From positions 1-51,298 of the forward strand of contig JAAEZG010000012.1 of the NCBI GenBank assembly GCA_018222985.1: a stretch of 51,298 bases of DNA, in the 5' to 3' direction. The notes under the pieces were generated by a model. The model saw nothing but the letters and a program-made list of their open reading frames with translations, had not been told where the DNA came from and searched no databases. Position 1 is the stretch's first letter; each line of letters begins with the position of its first letter. The position numbers and the translations under genes were made by a program. Source of the DNA: Gammaproteobacteria bacterium. GTDB taxonomy: Bacteria; Pseudomonadota; Gammaproteobacteria; Enterobacterales; Alteromonadaceae. Positions 8,383 through 18,019 of the stretch are shown one piece after another.

Positions 8383-9713
8383 TGTATTTACCACAAGAAA
8401 TTATTCGAATTAAACGTGACGGCGGCGAATTAAGCGCTGACCAAATTAATTATTTTGTTAAAGGGTTAACGGCTGGCAGTATTTCTGAAAGCCAAATATC
8501 CGCGTTAGCTATGGCTGTGTTTTTTCAAGGCATGTCAGCCGAAGAGCGCGTTGCTCTCACGCTAGCCATGCGTGACTCAGGTACGGTGTTGTCATGGCAG
8601 CATATGAATTTGGATGGCCCGGTACTTGATAAGCACTCCACCGGCGGCGTAGGTGATGTCGTGAGCTTAATGCTTGGTCCAATTATTGCGGCATGTGGTG
8701 GCTATGTTCCTATGATTTCTGGGCGTGGCCTAGGGCATACCGGCGGTACACTCGATAAAATGGATTCGATACCTGGTTATCAAACCATGCCGAGTTTGGA
8801 CGATTTTCGCCGTGTAGTTAAAAGCACCGGGGTAGCTATCATTGGTCAAACAGGCGATTTAGCGCCTGCCGACAAACGTTTTTACGCAACCCGCGATATT
8901 ACCGCGACGGTGGAATCTGTACCGCTAATTACAGCCTCTATATTATCCAAGAAGCTCGCCGCTGGCCTTGATGGCTTGGTGCTCGATGTAAAAGTAGGTA
9001 ACGGCGCCATGATGCAAAGTACTGAGCGCGCAGATGAATTAGCTAAGAGCTTAGTTACCGTTGCAAATGGTGCAGGGTTAAACACCAGCGCTATACTGAC
9101 AGATATGAATGAGACGCTTGCCGTTTCAGCAGGAAACGCAATTGAAGTGCGTGAAGCGATTCGTTACTTGACCGGTGAATTTAGAGCGCCGCGTTTGCAT
9201 GAAGTAACCGTTGCTTTAGCCGCAGAAATGCTGGTTTTAGGTCAACTTGCAAATACGACCGAAGCTGCTGTAGCTCAGGTTGAGCAGGTTCTTGCAAGTG
9301 GCGCGGCGGCAGAGCGTTTTGCGCAAATGGTTCGTGAGCTAGGCGGGCCAAGCGATATATTGACGAATTATGCCACGCATTTGCCACTAGCCGCAGTTGC
9401 GAAGCCAGTATTTGCTGACCAAGCAGGCATTGTAAGCAGCATCGATACGCGGGCTGTGGGTATGGCTGTTGTTGCATTAGGCGGTGGGCGTCAGCGCAGC
9501 TCTGATAAGCTAGATTATAGTGTTGGGTTAGATACTATTGCTGGCCTCGGCGCTAAAGTTGATGAACAGACACCTCTGGCAATGATTTATGCCAACAGCG
9601 AAGAAAGCTGGCAGTATGCAGCACAACGTCTGAAACAAGCCTTTCACATTGGCGAGCGTGTGTCTGAACAGCATCCTGTTATTTACAAGCATATTCGCGA
9701 AGCGACTGCGTAA
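8382..9713 (+). CDS. deoA: Thymidine phosphorylase
   Basis: DeoA phosphorolyses thymidine and deoxyuridine to the base and 2-deoxyribose-1-phosphate. It is 443 residues (E. coli 440). The phosphate-binding motif KHSTGGVGD is near residue 84, and [20 protein letters not shown] follows as in all members. The C-terminal domain has the usual glycine-rich [18 protein letters not shown] stretch. The start overlaps the deoC stop, indicating translational coupling in the salvage operon. Confidence 0.98.
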   Translation: MYLPQEIIRIKRDGGELSADQINYFVKGLTAGSISESQISALAMAVFFQGMSAEERVALTLAMRDSGTVLSWQHMNLDGPVLDKHSTGGVGDVVSLMLGPIIAACGGYVPMISGRGLGHTGGTLDKMDSIPGYQTMPSLDDFRRVVKSTGVAIIGQTGDLAPADKRFYATRDITATVESVPLITASILSKKLAAGLDGLVLDVKVGNGAMMQSTERADELAKSLVTVANGAGLNTSAILTDMNETLAVSAGNAIEVREAIRYLTGEFRAPRLHEVTVALAAEMLVLGQLANTTEAAVAQVEQVLASGAAAERFAQMVRELGGPSDILTNYATHLPLAAVAKPVFADQAGIVSSIDTRAVGMAVVALGGGRQRSSDKLDYSVGLDTIAGLGAKVDEQTPLAMIYANSEESWQYAAQRLKQAFHIGERVSEQHPVIYKHIREATA

Positions 9714-9724
9714 GGAGTTAACTC

Positions 9725-10945
9725 ATGGCCCGTGCAATAGTTGTTGTGCTTGATTCATTTGGTATTGGCGCTGCTGCCGACGCCGATAAATTTGGTGACG
9801 AAGGCGCAGATACCTTTGGACATATCGCTGCTGCGGCCGCGAATGGTGATGCAGACAATAATCGCAGAGGGCCGTTAATGATTCCGAACCTGCTTGAGTT
9901 AGGGTTAGGTGAGGCCTATTACGGTGCAACTGGGGAGCAGCCTGCAGGAATAGCCCCCGCCGCAGAAGTAACAGGTCGATTTGGTTGGGCACAAGAAATG
10001 TCGTCTGGCAAAGATACCCCTTCAGGTCATTGGGAAATGGCCGGTGTACCGGTATTGTTTGATTGGGGGTACTTTTTAGAGCCGCAGCATTCTTTTCCTG
10101 AAGAATTGCTGAGCAAAATCGTGGAAAAAGCCCAGCTGCCCGGTTATTTGGGCAATTGCCATGCATCGGGCACCACAATTATTGCACAGCTGGGTCAAGA
10201 GCACATGACAACGGGTAAGCCGATATTCTATACATCGGCAGACTCCGTGTTTCAAATTGCCTGTCATGAAGAATCCTTTGGCTTAGATAAGCTTTACGAA
10301 CTGTGCGAAATAGCACGTGAGTTACTCGAGCCATACAACATTGGTCGTGTTATTGCGCGCCCGTTCATTGGTGACAGCGCAGAGAATTTTAAGCGCACCG
10401 GCAACCGCCGTGATTACGCAATACCACCACCTTCGCCGACGGTACTAGATAAGCTAAAAGCCGCTGGCGGTGAAGTTATTAGCATTGGAAAAATTGCAGA
10501 TATATTCGCTCACCAAGGTATTACGCAAAAATATAAAGCTACCGGCATACCCGCTTTGGTTGATGAAACAATTAACCAAATGCAACAAGCGCCTGAGCAA
10601 AGCATTATTTTTACTAACTTGGTCGACTTTGATAGTGAGTATGGGCATCGTCGAGACGTGAGTGGTTATGCCGCAGCACTGGAGTTGTTTGATCAATTGT
10701 TGCCGAAGCTCAAAGCAGCGATGCGCGATGATGATATGCTTATTCTTACCGCTGACCACGGCTGTGACCCAACTTGGCCGGGTAGTGATCACACCCGTGA
10801 ATATGTGCCTGTTTTAGCATATGGACACACCATTCAAGCGGGGTCTATTGGTCGGCGTGAAACATTTGCCGATATCGGCCAAACCATAGCGAGCTGGCTG
10901 CAATTGCCGGCTATGGACTACGGAACATCATTTTTAACTGAGTAA
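9725..10945 (+). CDS. deoB: Phosphopentomutase
   Basis: DeoB converts (deoxy)ribose-1-phosphate to the 5-phosphate, linking the phosphorylases DeoA and DeoD to DeoC. The protein has 406 residues (E. coli 407) and the alkaline-phosphatase superfamily metal sites: [14 protein letters not shown] at the N-terminus, [15 protein letters not shown] with the catalytic Thr, and the C-terminal [18 protein letters not shown]. An AAGGAGT ribosome-binding site lies shortly before the ATG. It sits 11 nt after deoA and 6 nt before deoD. Confidence 0.98.
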   Translation: MARAIVVVLDSFGIGAAADADKFGDEGADTFGHIAAAAANGDADNNRRGPLMIPNLLELGLGEAYYGATGEQPAGIAPAAEVTGRFGWAQEMSSGKDTPSGHWEMAGVPVLFDWGYFLEPQHSFPEELLSKIVEKAQLPGYLGNCHASGTTIIAQLGQEHMTTGKPIFYTSADSVFQIACHEESFGLDKLYELCEIARELLEPYNIGRVIARPFIGDSAENFKRTGNRRDYAIPPPSPTVLDKLKAAGGEVISIGKIADIFAHQGITQKYKATGIPALVDETINQMQQAPEQSIIFTNLVDFDSEYGHRRDVSGYAAALELFDQLLPKLKAAMRDDDMLILTADHGCDPTWPGSDHTREYVPVLAYGHTIQAGSIGRRETFADIGQTIASWLQLPAMDYGTSFLTE

Positions 10946-10951
10946 AAATAA

Positions 10952-11656
10952 ATGACCACACCTCATATAGCTGCAGAGCAAGGTGCATTTGCACCGTTAT
11001 GCTTGTTGCCAGGCGACCCGCTGCGGGCAAAATTTATTGCTGATAACTTCCTTGACGATGCCAAGTGTGTCACATCAGTTCGCAATATGTTTGGGTTTAC
11101 AGGCACATATAAAGGTAAAGCAGTCTCAGTTATGGGTACCGGAATGGGTATACCTTCATGTTCGATTTATGCGACCGAGCTTGTGCGTCATTATGGGGTT
11201 AAACAGCTCGTGCGTGTTGGTAGCTGCGGCGCAGTGCAACCGCAAACCAATCTGCACGACATTATATTGGCACAAGGCGCGTGCACTGATTCAAACGTTA
11301 ATCGACAACGCTTTCGCGGATTTGATTTTGCCGCCATTGCTGACTTTGATTTGCTGCGTAAGCTTGTCAATGAAGCCGAGCGGCAAGCAATCAGTACCCA
11401 AGTGGGTAATGTTTTCTCCGCCGATTTGTTCTATCAGCCCGACCCCACGGTTCTCGAGACGTTTAAACGCTATGGCATTCTCGGCGTTGAAATGGAAGCC
11501 GCAGGGCTTTACGCGGTTGCCGCAGAGCACGGCGTGTCAGCGCTTACGGTATTAACGGTGTCCGATCATATTGAGCGTGGTGAAGCGATGGACGCAGAAG
11601 AGCGCCAGACAGGCTTTAGCCGCATGGTTAAGCTAACCCTTGATGCCTTAGTATAA
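10952..11656 (+). CDS. deoD: Purine-nucleoside phosphorylase, DeoD type
   Basis: DeoD cleaves purine (deoxy)nucleosides with phosphate to give the base and pentose-1-phosphate. At 234 residues it is the hexameric bacterial type. Visible features are [13 protein letters not shown] (phosphate loop), [30 protein letters not shown], the substrate stretch [10 protein letters not shown], and TVSDHI with the catalytic Asp. It closes the cdd-deoCABD operon. The 181-nt gap after it contains a dyad and then a separate nitrite-reductase cluster. Confidence 0.97.
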   Translation: MTTPHIAAEQGAFAPLCLLPGDPLRAKFIADNFLDDAKCVTSVRNMFGFTGTYKGKAVSVMGTGMGIPSCSIYATELVRHYGVKQLVRVGSCGAVQPQTNLHDIILAQGACTDSNVNRQRFRGFDFAAIADFDLLRKLVNEAERQAISTQVGNVFSADLFYQPDPTVLETFKRYGILGVEMEAAGLYAVAAEHGVSALTVLTVSDHIERGEAMDAEERQTGFSRMVKLTLDALV

Positions 11657-11723
11657 TTGTTAATCAATAGCTGTTTTTAATAAGTTTTTCTAATTCATAC
11701 CAACGTAAACCACCGACAGTGAT

Positions 11724-11753
11724 AGAGGTCTAACCTAAAAGGGGTAGACCTCT
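11724..11753. promoter_or_regulatory. Perfect 9-bp inverted repeat between deoD and the nir cluster
   Basis: AGAGGTCTA (11724-11732) and TAGACCTCT (11745-11753) are perfectly complementary across a 12-bp centre. As RNA the stem could extend by two more C-G pairs. The sequence after it (TATAACCC) has no T-run, so it is a poor intrinsic terminator. It lies 85 bp before the cytochrome c start, so an operator for the nir operon is possible. A -10-like TATACA at 11799-11804 lacks a recognisable -35, which would fit an activator-dependent promoter. Confidence 0.45.
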
Positions 11754-11837
11754 TATAACCCTTCATATCAATAGTAATAACGCCCTGATTCGCTAATCTA
11801 TACACATCAGATTACGACACCGAAAAGGGGTATCACC

Positions 11838-12233
11838 ATGACTAACGTTAATAAATTTAAATCAGGCTTAGTAGCAAGTGCAGTTGCAGCCATTGCTGTG
11901 TTTTCTGGCGCTGCCAACGCAGATGCAGGCGCTGCAGTTTATCAAAAGAACTGCATGGCTTGTCACCAAGCTGCTGGCCAAGGTATGGCTGGCGTTTTCC
12001 CTCCGCTTGCTGGCAACAGCAACATCACTGATAAGCCTGCTTATATTGCTGAAACTATCGTAAAGGGGAAATCAGGCAAGGTTGTGGTTAATGGTGCTGA
12101 ATACAACGGCATGATGCCCCCCATGGCTTATATGAGCGATGCTGACATTGCTGCAGTGGTTGCATTCGTTAACAAAAATTTCGCTGGTGGTAGCAAAACT
12201 ATCTCCGCTGAAGAAGTTAAATCAGTTCGTTAA
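11838..12233 (+). CDS. Periplasmic class I c-type cytochrome, likely electron donor to the NirK-like protein
   Basis: The 131-residue precursor has a signal peptide (SGLVASAVAAIAVFSGAANA-D). The mature part carries one haem-binding motif, CMACH (Cys39, Cys42, His43), followed by GQGMAGVFPPLAGN; a methionine in MMPPMAYMSD is the probable sixth ligand. This is the short soluble monohaem type. AAAGGGG precedes the ATG. It is the first gene of a four-gene set with the copper protein, NirV-like and SCO genes, so it probably donates electrons to the nitrite reductase; that partnership is inferred from position. Confidence 0.9.
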   Translation: MTNVNKFKSGLVASAVAAIAVFSGAANADAGAAVYQKNCMACHQAAGQGMAGVFPPLAGNSNITDKPAYIAETIVKGKSGKVVVNGAEYNGMMPPMAYMSDADIAAVVAFVNKNFAGGSKTISAEEVKSVR

Positions 12234-12273
12234 TTTTAGAAAACTATCCGTTTAAGTTGCTTGGAGAATTATT

Positions 12274-13422
12274 ATGAAAAACTTTGTAAAAACTGCACTT
12301 GCTAGCGCTTTATTAGTTTCTTTTGCCGGTTGCACTGGCGTTGTCGATGCCAACGTACCTTTAAAACACGATAGCGAATACGTTATTGATGGCAAAATTT
12401 ACGGCATGCCAAAAGCAAAAATTTACCGCGATGAATACAACGGCCCAGCGGTTGTTGGCGACTACGTCACTATGGTTCCGCACTTAGCTGAACTTGACTA
12501 CGAAGGTAACAAAGAACACGAAGTGCGCATGGACGTATTCTCACAAAACGTAGAAGTAGCACCAGGTGTAAGCTACAACGCATGGACTTTTGGCGGCAGC
12601 GTACCAGGCCCTGTGCTTCACGTGCGTGAAGGTGACCGCGTTGTGTTCAAAATGAAAAACCGTTCAACTGAAGAAGTGGTTATTACTAAACCATTTAAAG
12701 GTGCTGCGCCTTACTACAACCAAGTCGCGGCCAACCAGTTGCAAAAACACAACCCAGTTGTTGCGCCTATGCCACACTCAATGGACTTCCATAGCGGCAC
12801 CGTAGCAGCTAATGACAAATGGGCAACTATCGCACCAGGCGAAACTATCGAGTTCGAATGGATTGCAAACTATGCCGGTACTTATATGTATCACTGCGGT
12901 ACTTCAAGCGTGTTGATGCACACTGCGATGGGCCAATACGGTGCGGTTGTGGTATCACCTAAAGAAGGTTACCCAACTGATGATCAAGTAGACCAAGAGT
13001 ACGTGATTGTTCAATCAGAACTGTATCTTGAGCAAATGGGTGACAGCTATATTTATGACCACTCAGCAGCTTTAGCACGTGACCCAAGCCACGTTGTATT
13101 CAATGGCCATGTTTCTTCGCTAAGCGAGAACCCATTGAAAGCAAACGAAGGGGACCGCGTACGTATTCACTTCTTAAATGCTGGTCCGTCAGGTACTTCA
13201 AGCTTCCACGTTATCGGCGCAATTTTCGATATGGTATGGGCTGAAGGTGACCCTCGTAACACTTGGTACGGCATGCAAACAGTACTTCTGGGCGCAAGCA
13301 GCAGTGCAACAGTTGAGTTCATCGTACCAGAAGAAGGCGTGTACAAGTTGGTTGACCATGAGTTTGCTGACGCAGAACGTGGTGCAGCTGGCGCATTGTA
13401 TGCTGGCCCTCGTAAAAAATAA
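12274..13422 (+). CDS. nirK: Copper-containing nitrite reductase-like protein (NirK/AniA family), predicted lipoprotein
   Basis: NirK reduces nitrite to nitric oxide in the periplasm. The 382-residue precursor has a lipobox-like SFAGC (Cys20), so it may be membrane-anchored like Neisseria AniA. Two cupredoxin domains are visible. Type 2 copper ligands would be His173 (MDFH), His207 (YHC) and His362 (LVDHEF); type 1 ligands would be His168 (PHSMDFH), Cys208 and His216. Catalytic Asp171 and His312 (SSFHVIG) are kept. The usual axial Met (GMYG in AniA) is Gln221 here (GQYG), though Met219 is nearby. About 30 extra residues (around 136-165) precede the PHSMDFH motif. The downstream nirV-like gene supports nitrite as substrate; a related multicopper enzyme with another role cannot be excluded. 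Confidence 0.85.
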   Translation: MKNFVKTALASALLVSFAGCTGVVDANVPLKHDSEYVIDGKIYGMPKAKIYRDEYNGPAVVGDYVTMVPHLAELDYEGNKEHEVRMDVFSQNVEVAPGVSYNAWTFGGSVPGPVLHVREGDRVVFKMKNRSTEEVVITKPFKGAAPYYNQVAANQLQKHNPVVAPMPHSMDFHSGTVAANDKWATIAPGETIEFEWIANYAGTYMYHCGTSSVLMHTAMGQYGAVVVSPKEGYPTDDQVDQEYVIVQSELYLEQMGDSYIYDHSAALARDPSHVVFNGHVSSLSENPLKANEGDRVRIHFLNAGPSGTSSFHVIGAIFDMVWAEGDPRNTWYGMQTVLLGASSSATVEFIVPEEGVYKLVDHEFADAERGAAGALYAGPRKK

Positions 13423-13438
13423 TAGAGGCGGGTGAATC

Positions 13439-14176
13439 ATGACTAAGTGGCTGAGTGTTTTTGGGTTTATCGCGTTAGCAGCAAGTGCCGAACCAGTATT
13501 GGTAACTGGCGGTGAGTATACGCCTGCTATCTTGTTGGACGAGTCGGTGCAAACCCTTGTTATGGCTGACTTTAAACTCGATGCAACACCGGTCACTTAT
13601 GCCCAGTACCTCGAATTTGTTAAGGCAAATCCAAAATGGCAGCGCGCTAATGCTGCTGCCATTTTCCATGACGGCAATTATTTAATCAGCTGGCCTGGTA
13701 ATACTGAAATACCTGAAGGGTACGCTAAGCGCGCTGTAACTGAAGTTTCTTGGTTTGCAGCACGCGCATACTGCAACGCACAAGGCGGCCGTTTACCAAC
13801 GCTTGATGAGTGGGAGTACGCATCAAGCCAATACTTGCAGCAGCAACAGATGTCTGATCAAGACTATGCCCAAATGTTATTTGGTCGCCATAGCAATCCA
13901 ACAGCTTATAGCCAACAACCATTGGACGTTAACAGTAAAGAGCTTGCTCACATGCATAACCGAGTTAACGAATGGGTTGAAGATTTTCAGTTGATGTTAA
14001 CCTCTGGTGACAACAACGATATTTTATCGAGTTCTTGTGGTGATAGCGCACGTTTTATGGCGGACTTTGGCGATGCCAGTTACGCCACTTTCTTTCGTTA
14101 TCAATCGCGCAGTAATTATCGCGCACAAAGCACAACAAGCACTTTAGGCTTCCGTTGTGCCTATGATATGGAGTAA
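13439..14176 (+). CDS. nirV: NirV-like protein, SUMF1/FGE-sulfatase fold
   Basis: The 245-residue exported protein (short signal peptide ending ALAASA) has the formylglycine-generating-enzyme fold: PVTYAQYLEFV, PVTEVSWFAARAYCNAQGGRLPTLDEWEYA, NEWVED and a terminal LGFRCA. The two cysteines that FGE enzymes use to oxidise sulfatases are replaced; the region reads FFRYQSRSNYR where FGE has YCNRYRCAAR. Sulfatase activation is therefore unlikely. NirV proteins of this family are encoded next to nirK in several denitrifiers, though their exact role is not settled. It starts 16 nt after nirK with a GGCGGG-type ribosome-binding site. Confidence 0.8.
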   Translation: MTKWLSVFGFIALAASAEPVLVTGGEYTPAILLDESVQTLVMADFKLDATPVTYAQYLEFVKANPKWQRANAAAIFHDGNYLISWPGNTEIPEGYAKRAVTEVSWFAARAYCNAQGGRLPTLDEWEYASSQYLQQQQMSDQDYAQMLFGRHSNPTAYSQQPLDVNSKELAHMHNRVNEWVEDFQLMLTSGDNNDILSSSCGDSARFMADFGDASYATFFRYQSRSNYRAQSTTSTLGFRCAYDME

Positions 14177-14181
14177 CGACT

Positions 14182-14817
14182 ATGAAACCGCTTATGATTG
14201 CAATAGCAGCCGCTAGCTTGGTCTTTGGTTCAGCGATGGCGCAAGATCACAGCCATCACCAAAACCATAAAAACCACACCGCTCTTGGTGCTGCCCAAGT
14301 AAGCCAAGAAGACTCGATTTATCACTTGGAAGGCGAGTGGCAAACTCATAAAGGTGACACAATTCAGTTGGCCGAGTTACAGGGACAACCCGTACTGGTG
14401 TCAATGATTTATGGCAGCTGCACCACTGCGTGCCCGGTTTTAGTCAATGATGCGCGTCGGGTATATCAGGCGTTACCTGAAGCATATCGTAAACACGTGA
14501 AACTACTGATGGTAAGTTTTGACCAAGACCGCGATACCCCCGCTGCATTGGCTGAATATGCTAACAAATATGGCCTAGGTGAAAATGTCTGGTTATTCTT
14601 GCATGGGCAAGACGACAACATTCGCGCATTAGCGACGCTGCTTGGCGTGCGTTATCGTAAACGCGCTGACGGTGACTTTGATCACAGTAACCTTGTGACT
14701 GTCCTTGATACAAAGGGCCGCATCGTGCAACGCACTGAAGGTTTGAACCGTCCAGTTGATGAAGCTGTAGCGGCATTAATGAAAGTTGTTGATGATAATC
14801 ACTTAATGCACCACTAA
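14182..14817 (+). CDS. SCO1/SenC/PrrC-family copper chaperone
   Basis: The 211-residue precursor has a signal peptide ending SAMA-Q, followed by a His-rich stretch (HSHHQNHKNH) that could bind metal. The thioredoxin-like SCO domain has the copper motif CTTAC (CxxxC) in YGSCTTACP and the third ligand His in DFDHSNLV, plus SFDQDRDTP. SCO proteins deliver copper to cytochrome oxidase CuA and, in some bacteria, to other copper enzymes. Here no oxidase is nearby, and the gene follows nirV by five bases, so copper loading of the NirK-like protein is the likely role (inference). Confidence 0.9.
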   Translation: MKPLMIAIAAASLVFGSAMAQDHSHHQNHKNHTALGAAQVSQEDSIYHLEGEWQTHKGDTIQLAELQGQPVLVSMIYGSCTTACPVLVNDARRVYQALPEAYRKHVKLLMVSFDQDRDTPAALAEYANKYGLGENVWLFLHGQDDNIRALATLLGVRYRKRADGDFDHSNLVTVLDTKGRIVQRTEGLNRPVDEAVAALMKVVDDNHLMHH

Positions 14818-14873
14818 CTAAAAGAACGCCAGTACCTGCATCGTTCTAAATAGTTAGTACACAGTAAACATAT

Positions 14874-14912
14874 AAAAGTGGCGCGAATTCGGTTAGAATT
14901 CGCGCCACTTTT
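14874..14912. terminator. Strong intrinsic terminator of the nir cluster
   Basis: A perfect 17-bp stem, AAAAGTGGCGCGAATTC against GAATTCGCGCCACTTTT, encloses a 5-nt loop (GGTTA). The stem has a GC-rich core and A/T ends on both sides, so it could end transcription in either direction. It separates the nir genes from prfC, which begins 38 bp further on. Confidence 0.85.
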
Positions 14913-14950
14913 CGTTCATTCTGTGATTATTTAAGAGAAAGAGTTTACAC

Positions 14951-16546
14951 ATGTCAGATTTGGCCAAATCAATTGCAAAAGAAGTCTCAAAACGTCGTAC
15001 TTTTGCAATCATCTCGCACCCCGATGCCGGTAAAACAACAATTACCGAAAAAGTACTTTTGCACGGTCAAAAATTACAAAAAGCCGGTACTGTAAAAGGC
15101 AAAAAGTCGGGTCAGCATGCTAAATCTGACTGGATGGAAATGGAAAAAGAGCGGGGTATCTCAGTAACGACCTCGGTCATGCAGTTTCCGTATCACGATG
15201 CGTTGGTCAACTTACTTGATACCCCCGGGCACGAAGACTTCTCAGAAGATACCTACCGTACACTGACGGCTGTTGACTCATGCTTGATGGTGATTGACGG
15301 CGCTAAAGGTGTCGAGGATAGAACCATTAAACTGATGGAAGTAACACGCCTTCGTGACACCCCTATTATTACCTTTATGAACAAGCTCGACCGTGACATT
15401 CGCGATCCATTGGAATTGCTCGACGAAGTTGAAAATGTTCTTAATATTATGTGTGCGCCAATCACCTGGCCAATCGGTTCAGGTAAGAACTTCAAAGGCG
15501 TTTATCACTTGCTGAACGACGAAGTTATTTTCTATAAAACTGGTCAAGGCCACCGTATTCAAGAAGTCGACGTTATTAAAGGGTTGGATAGCGCTGAACT
15601 TGATGCGCGAATCGGCGACTATGCCGATGAGTTGCGAATGCAAATTGAGTTGGTAAAAGGGGCTTCAAATAGTTTCGACAAAGAACTGTTTCTAGCCGGC
15701 GAGTTAACGCCCGTTTACTTTGGTACCGCATTAGGAAATTTCGGTGTCGATCATATGCTTGATGGATTAGTGGATTGGGCCCCAACACCCTTGGCGCGTG
15801 AAACTGATGACGGAAAAGAAGTTCCGGCAACCCATCCGAGCTTTTCTGGGTTTGTATTCAAAATTCAGGCGAATATGGACCCGAAACACCGCGACCGCGT
15901 GGCTTTCATGCGTATTGTGTCAGGTAAATACGAGAAGGGCATGAAAATGCACCAAGTACGTATTGGTAAAGATGTTCGTATTGCTGACGCGTTGACGTTC
16001 TTAGCCGGTGATCGTGAGCATGTTGAAGAAGCTTATCCAGGCGATATTATTGGTTTGCACAACCACGGAACGATTCAAATTGGTGATACCTTCACCGGTG
16101 GAGAGCCATTTAAATTCAGTGGTATTCCAAACTTTGCACCGGAACTATTCCGCCGTATTCGCCTGAAAGACCCACTGAAACAAAAGCAGTTGTTAAAAGG
16201 CTTGGTACAGTTGTCTGAAGAAGGTGCCGTGCAAGTGTTTCGCCCGCTTAGCAACAACGACTTAATTGTTGGTGCTGTTGGTGTGCTGCAGTTTGATGTG
16301 GTTGTGCACCGACTGAAGTCTGAATATAACGTGGATGCCGTGTACGAAAACATTAACGTTGCCACGGCACGCTGGGTTAGCTGTCATGACGCGAAAAAAC
16401 TTGATGAATTTCGCCGTAAGGCTGAATCCAACTTGGCCTTAGACGGTGGCGATAACCTGACATATATTGCACCTACTATGGTTAACTTGAGTTTAGCGAC
16501 CGAGCGTTATCCGGATATTGTGTTTAGCCACACGCGAGAGCACTAA
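14951..16546 (+). CDS. prfC: Peptide chain release factor 3 (RF3)
   Basis: RF3 is the GTPase that removes RF1 and RF2 from the ribosome after termination. The protein is 531 residues (E. coli 529). The G1 motif SHPDAGKTT is near residue 22, G2 is [13 protein letters not shown]3 is [12 protein letters not shown] and G4 is NKLDRD; the beta-barrel and C-terminal domains are complete. An AGAGAAAGAG ribosome-binding region precedes the ATG. In E. coli prfC lies close to holD-rimI; here the deo and nir genes lie between them. Confidence 0.98.
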   Translation: MSDLAKSIAKEVSKRRTFAIISHPDAGKTTITEKVLLHGQKLQKAGTVKGKKSGQHAKSDWMEMEKERGISVTTSVMQFPYHDALVNLLDTPGHEDFSEDTYRTLTAVDSCLMVIDGAKGVEDRTIKLMEVTRLRDTPIITFMNKLDRDIRDPLELLDEVENVLNIMCAPITWPIGSGKNFKGVYHLLNDEVIFYKTGQGHRIQEVDVIKGLDSAELDARIGDYADELRMQIELVKGASNSFDKELFLAGELTPVYFGTALGNFGVDHMLDGLVDWAPTPLARETDDGKEVPATHPSFSGFVFKIQANMDPKHRDRVAFMRIVSGKYEKGMKMHQVRIGKDVRIADALTFLAGDREHVEEAYPGDIIGLHNHGTIQIGDTFTGGEPFKFSGIPNFAPELFRRIRLKDPLKQKQLLKGLVQLSEEGAVQVFRPLSNNDLIVGAVGVLQFDVVVHRLKSEYNVDAVYENINVATARWVSCHDAKKLDEFRRKAESNLALDGGDNLTYIAPTMVNLSLATERYPDIVFSHTREH

Positions 16547-16587
16547 TCACCCGTTAGGCAGCAACTGAGACAGCAAAGAGGGGCGCC

Positions 16588-17361
16588 ATGAAATTATTTG
16601 ATAGTCATTGTCATCTTGATTTCAGCGCCTTTCATGCTGACCGTACAGCAGTGGTGGCTCGTGCTTGTGAACGCGGTATTCAGGCGATTTTTGTGCCTGG
16701 GGTGTCGTACGAACAATCACAACAGTACGCATGGCTAAATGATTGCAAAGCCATTGATATCTTCCGTGGCTTTGGCCTGCACCCTTATTTTATTGAGCAA
16801 CACCAAAACCACGATCTCGATTGGCTAGAAACACAGCTGGCGCAGCATGGCACTGCGGCGGTTGGAGAAGTCGGCCTCGATGCCACTTGTTCGAATTATG
16901 AGCTGCAATATAAGTTGTTTTGCGAGCAAGTCGAACTTGCGTGTAAGTACCAACGCTCGCTAGTGTTACACCATCGCAAAACTCAAGCTGAGTTGCTAAG
17001 AGTCATCAAACCGTTGCGCGCCAAACTGCCAGAATACCCTGGTGTCATTCATGCGTTTAGTGGTAGTGCGGAACAAGCGAATGAGTGGACGCGGATGGGG
17101 TTTATGCTGGGTGTCGGCGGCACAATAACCTATGAGCGTGCTAAAAAAACGCGAGCGGCCATTGCTCAGACAAGCAGTCAGCACTTGGTTCTTGAAACCG
17201 ATGCGCCGGATATGCCGGTTGCTGGGTATCAAGGCCAGCGCAATGAACCCCAATATCTGCTTGAAATACTTAATCAATTAGCGCTCTTAAAAGAACAGCC
17301 CGTGGAAGAGTTAGCTCACCAAACTTGGCAGAATAGCCAAAAGTTATTTCACCGAGTCTAA
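16588..17361 (+). CDS. yjjV: TatD-family metal-dependent hydrolase, YjjV-like
   Basis: TatD proteins are TIM-barrel, metal-dependent DNases or phosphoesterases. The 257-residue protein begins with the metal motif DSHCHLDF (His7, His9), then GEVGLD (metal-bridging Glu), LVLHHRKTQ, IHAFSGS and LETDAPD. E. coli YjjV (259 residues) lies in the same region of its chromosome. GAGGGG precedes the ATG. The true substrate of YjjV is not established. Its 3' end overlaps the convergent smp gene by 18 nt. Confidence 0.92.
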   Translation: MKLFDSHCHLDFSAFHADRTAVVARACERGIQAIFVPGVSYEQSQQYAWLNDCKAIDIFRGFGLHPYFIEQHQNHDLDWLETQLAQHGTAAVGEVGLDATCSNYELQYKLFCEQVELACKYQRSLVLHHRKTQAELLRVIKPLRAKLPEYPGVIHAFSGSAEQANEWTRMGFMLGVGGTITYERAKKTRAAIAQTSSQHLVLETDAPDMPVAGYQGQRNEPQYLLEILNQLALLKEQPVEELAHQTWQNSQKLFHRV

Positions 17362-17916
17362 CCGTTTGTAGCGCCAACGATTAAAGGTTGTCGTCAAAAA
17401 TATTCCTGCAATGGCAGCAAATCCAAGTAAAAACTGGCCATAAAACGTCAAATAGGCGTGCGTTTGCAGGGGTTGTTCCAACAGTAGAGGCTCGTCAACG
17501 GTAATATTCAGATAACCAAGTACACGGCCATCTAACTTGATTTCCTCAACCAAAACCAGCGCCTGCTCAAGTGAGTCGGTATCTAATTTGGTTGACGACT
17601 GCGCCACTAACTGCCCATACCGATTAAAGATTTGTGCGTACGCGAAAAAGTCTTGTTGCTGCAGACGATCGACGAGAGCTTGCACTTGCACGGTGTCGCT
17701 CGCATCTAACCAGTGGCTAGCTTCTGCGGCCGCTTGTTCTGTGGTTAGGTTAAGAAGCCTGTGGCTGTACGACTGAAACTCTTGCAAGCTGGTGGTGTGC
17801 ATAGCCCCCCAGAACTGCTCAATAAGAATGATCAGTAGCGCGGCCAATAGCAATCTTCGCCCGCGCCGATAGACAAGCTTGAACAGAGTGTTAACATGGG
17901 TGGCTGATGTGTTCAT
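17344..17916 (-). CDS. smp: Smp/YtjB-family inner-membrane protein
   Basis: The protein (190 residues from the ATG at 17916) has one transmembrane helix near the N-terminus (RRLLLAALLIILIEQFWGAM) after a basic segment and a second near the C-terminus (FYGQFLLGFAAIAGIFLTTTF). The roughly 120 residues between them should be periplasmic. This layout and the divergent position next to serB match E. coli Smp (YtjB). Function is unknown. An earlier in-frame ATG (17967) is possible but would lie deeper in the shared promoter region with serB. Confidence 0.8.
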   Translation of the reverse strand: MNTSATHVNTLFKLVYRRGRRLLLAALLIILIEQFWGAMHTTSLQEFQSYSHRLLNLTTEQAAAEASHWLDASDTVQVQALVDRLQQQDFFAYAQIFNRYGQLVAQSSTKLDTDSLEQALVLVEEIKLDGRVLGYLNITVDEPLLLEQPLQTHAYLTFYGQFLLGFAAIAGIFLTTTFNRWRYKRLDSVK

Positions 17917-18019
17917 GGGCTCAATATACGTTGTTAACGCCATGTTTCGCAACCATGTTTTATACACATCTTTTGCAATTTCTTTTCAATGCGTACTTTT
18001 TCTTCAGAGGCATGACAAG

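Noticed and set aside
10983..11555. 190-codon ORF overlapping deoD in another frame
   Set aside because: deoD is conserved over its whole length; the alternative frame has no start signal and a composition unlike real proteins.
11657..11837. FNR/NnrR box upstream of the nir genes
   Set aside because: I looked for TTGAT-N4-ATCAA on both strands and found only isolated half-sites.
12274..13422. Loss of the catalytic His in the NirK-like protein
   Set aside because: A first alignment suggested a missing His near VFNGHV, but the catalytic His belongs to the SSFHVIG motif and is present (His312).
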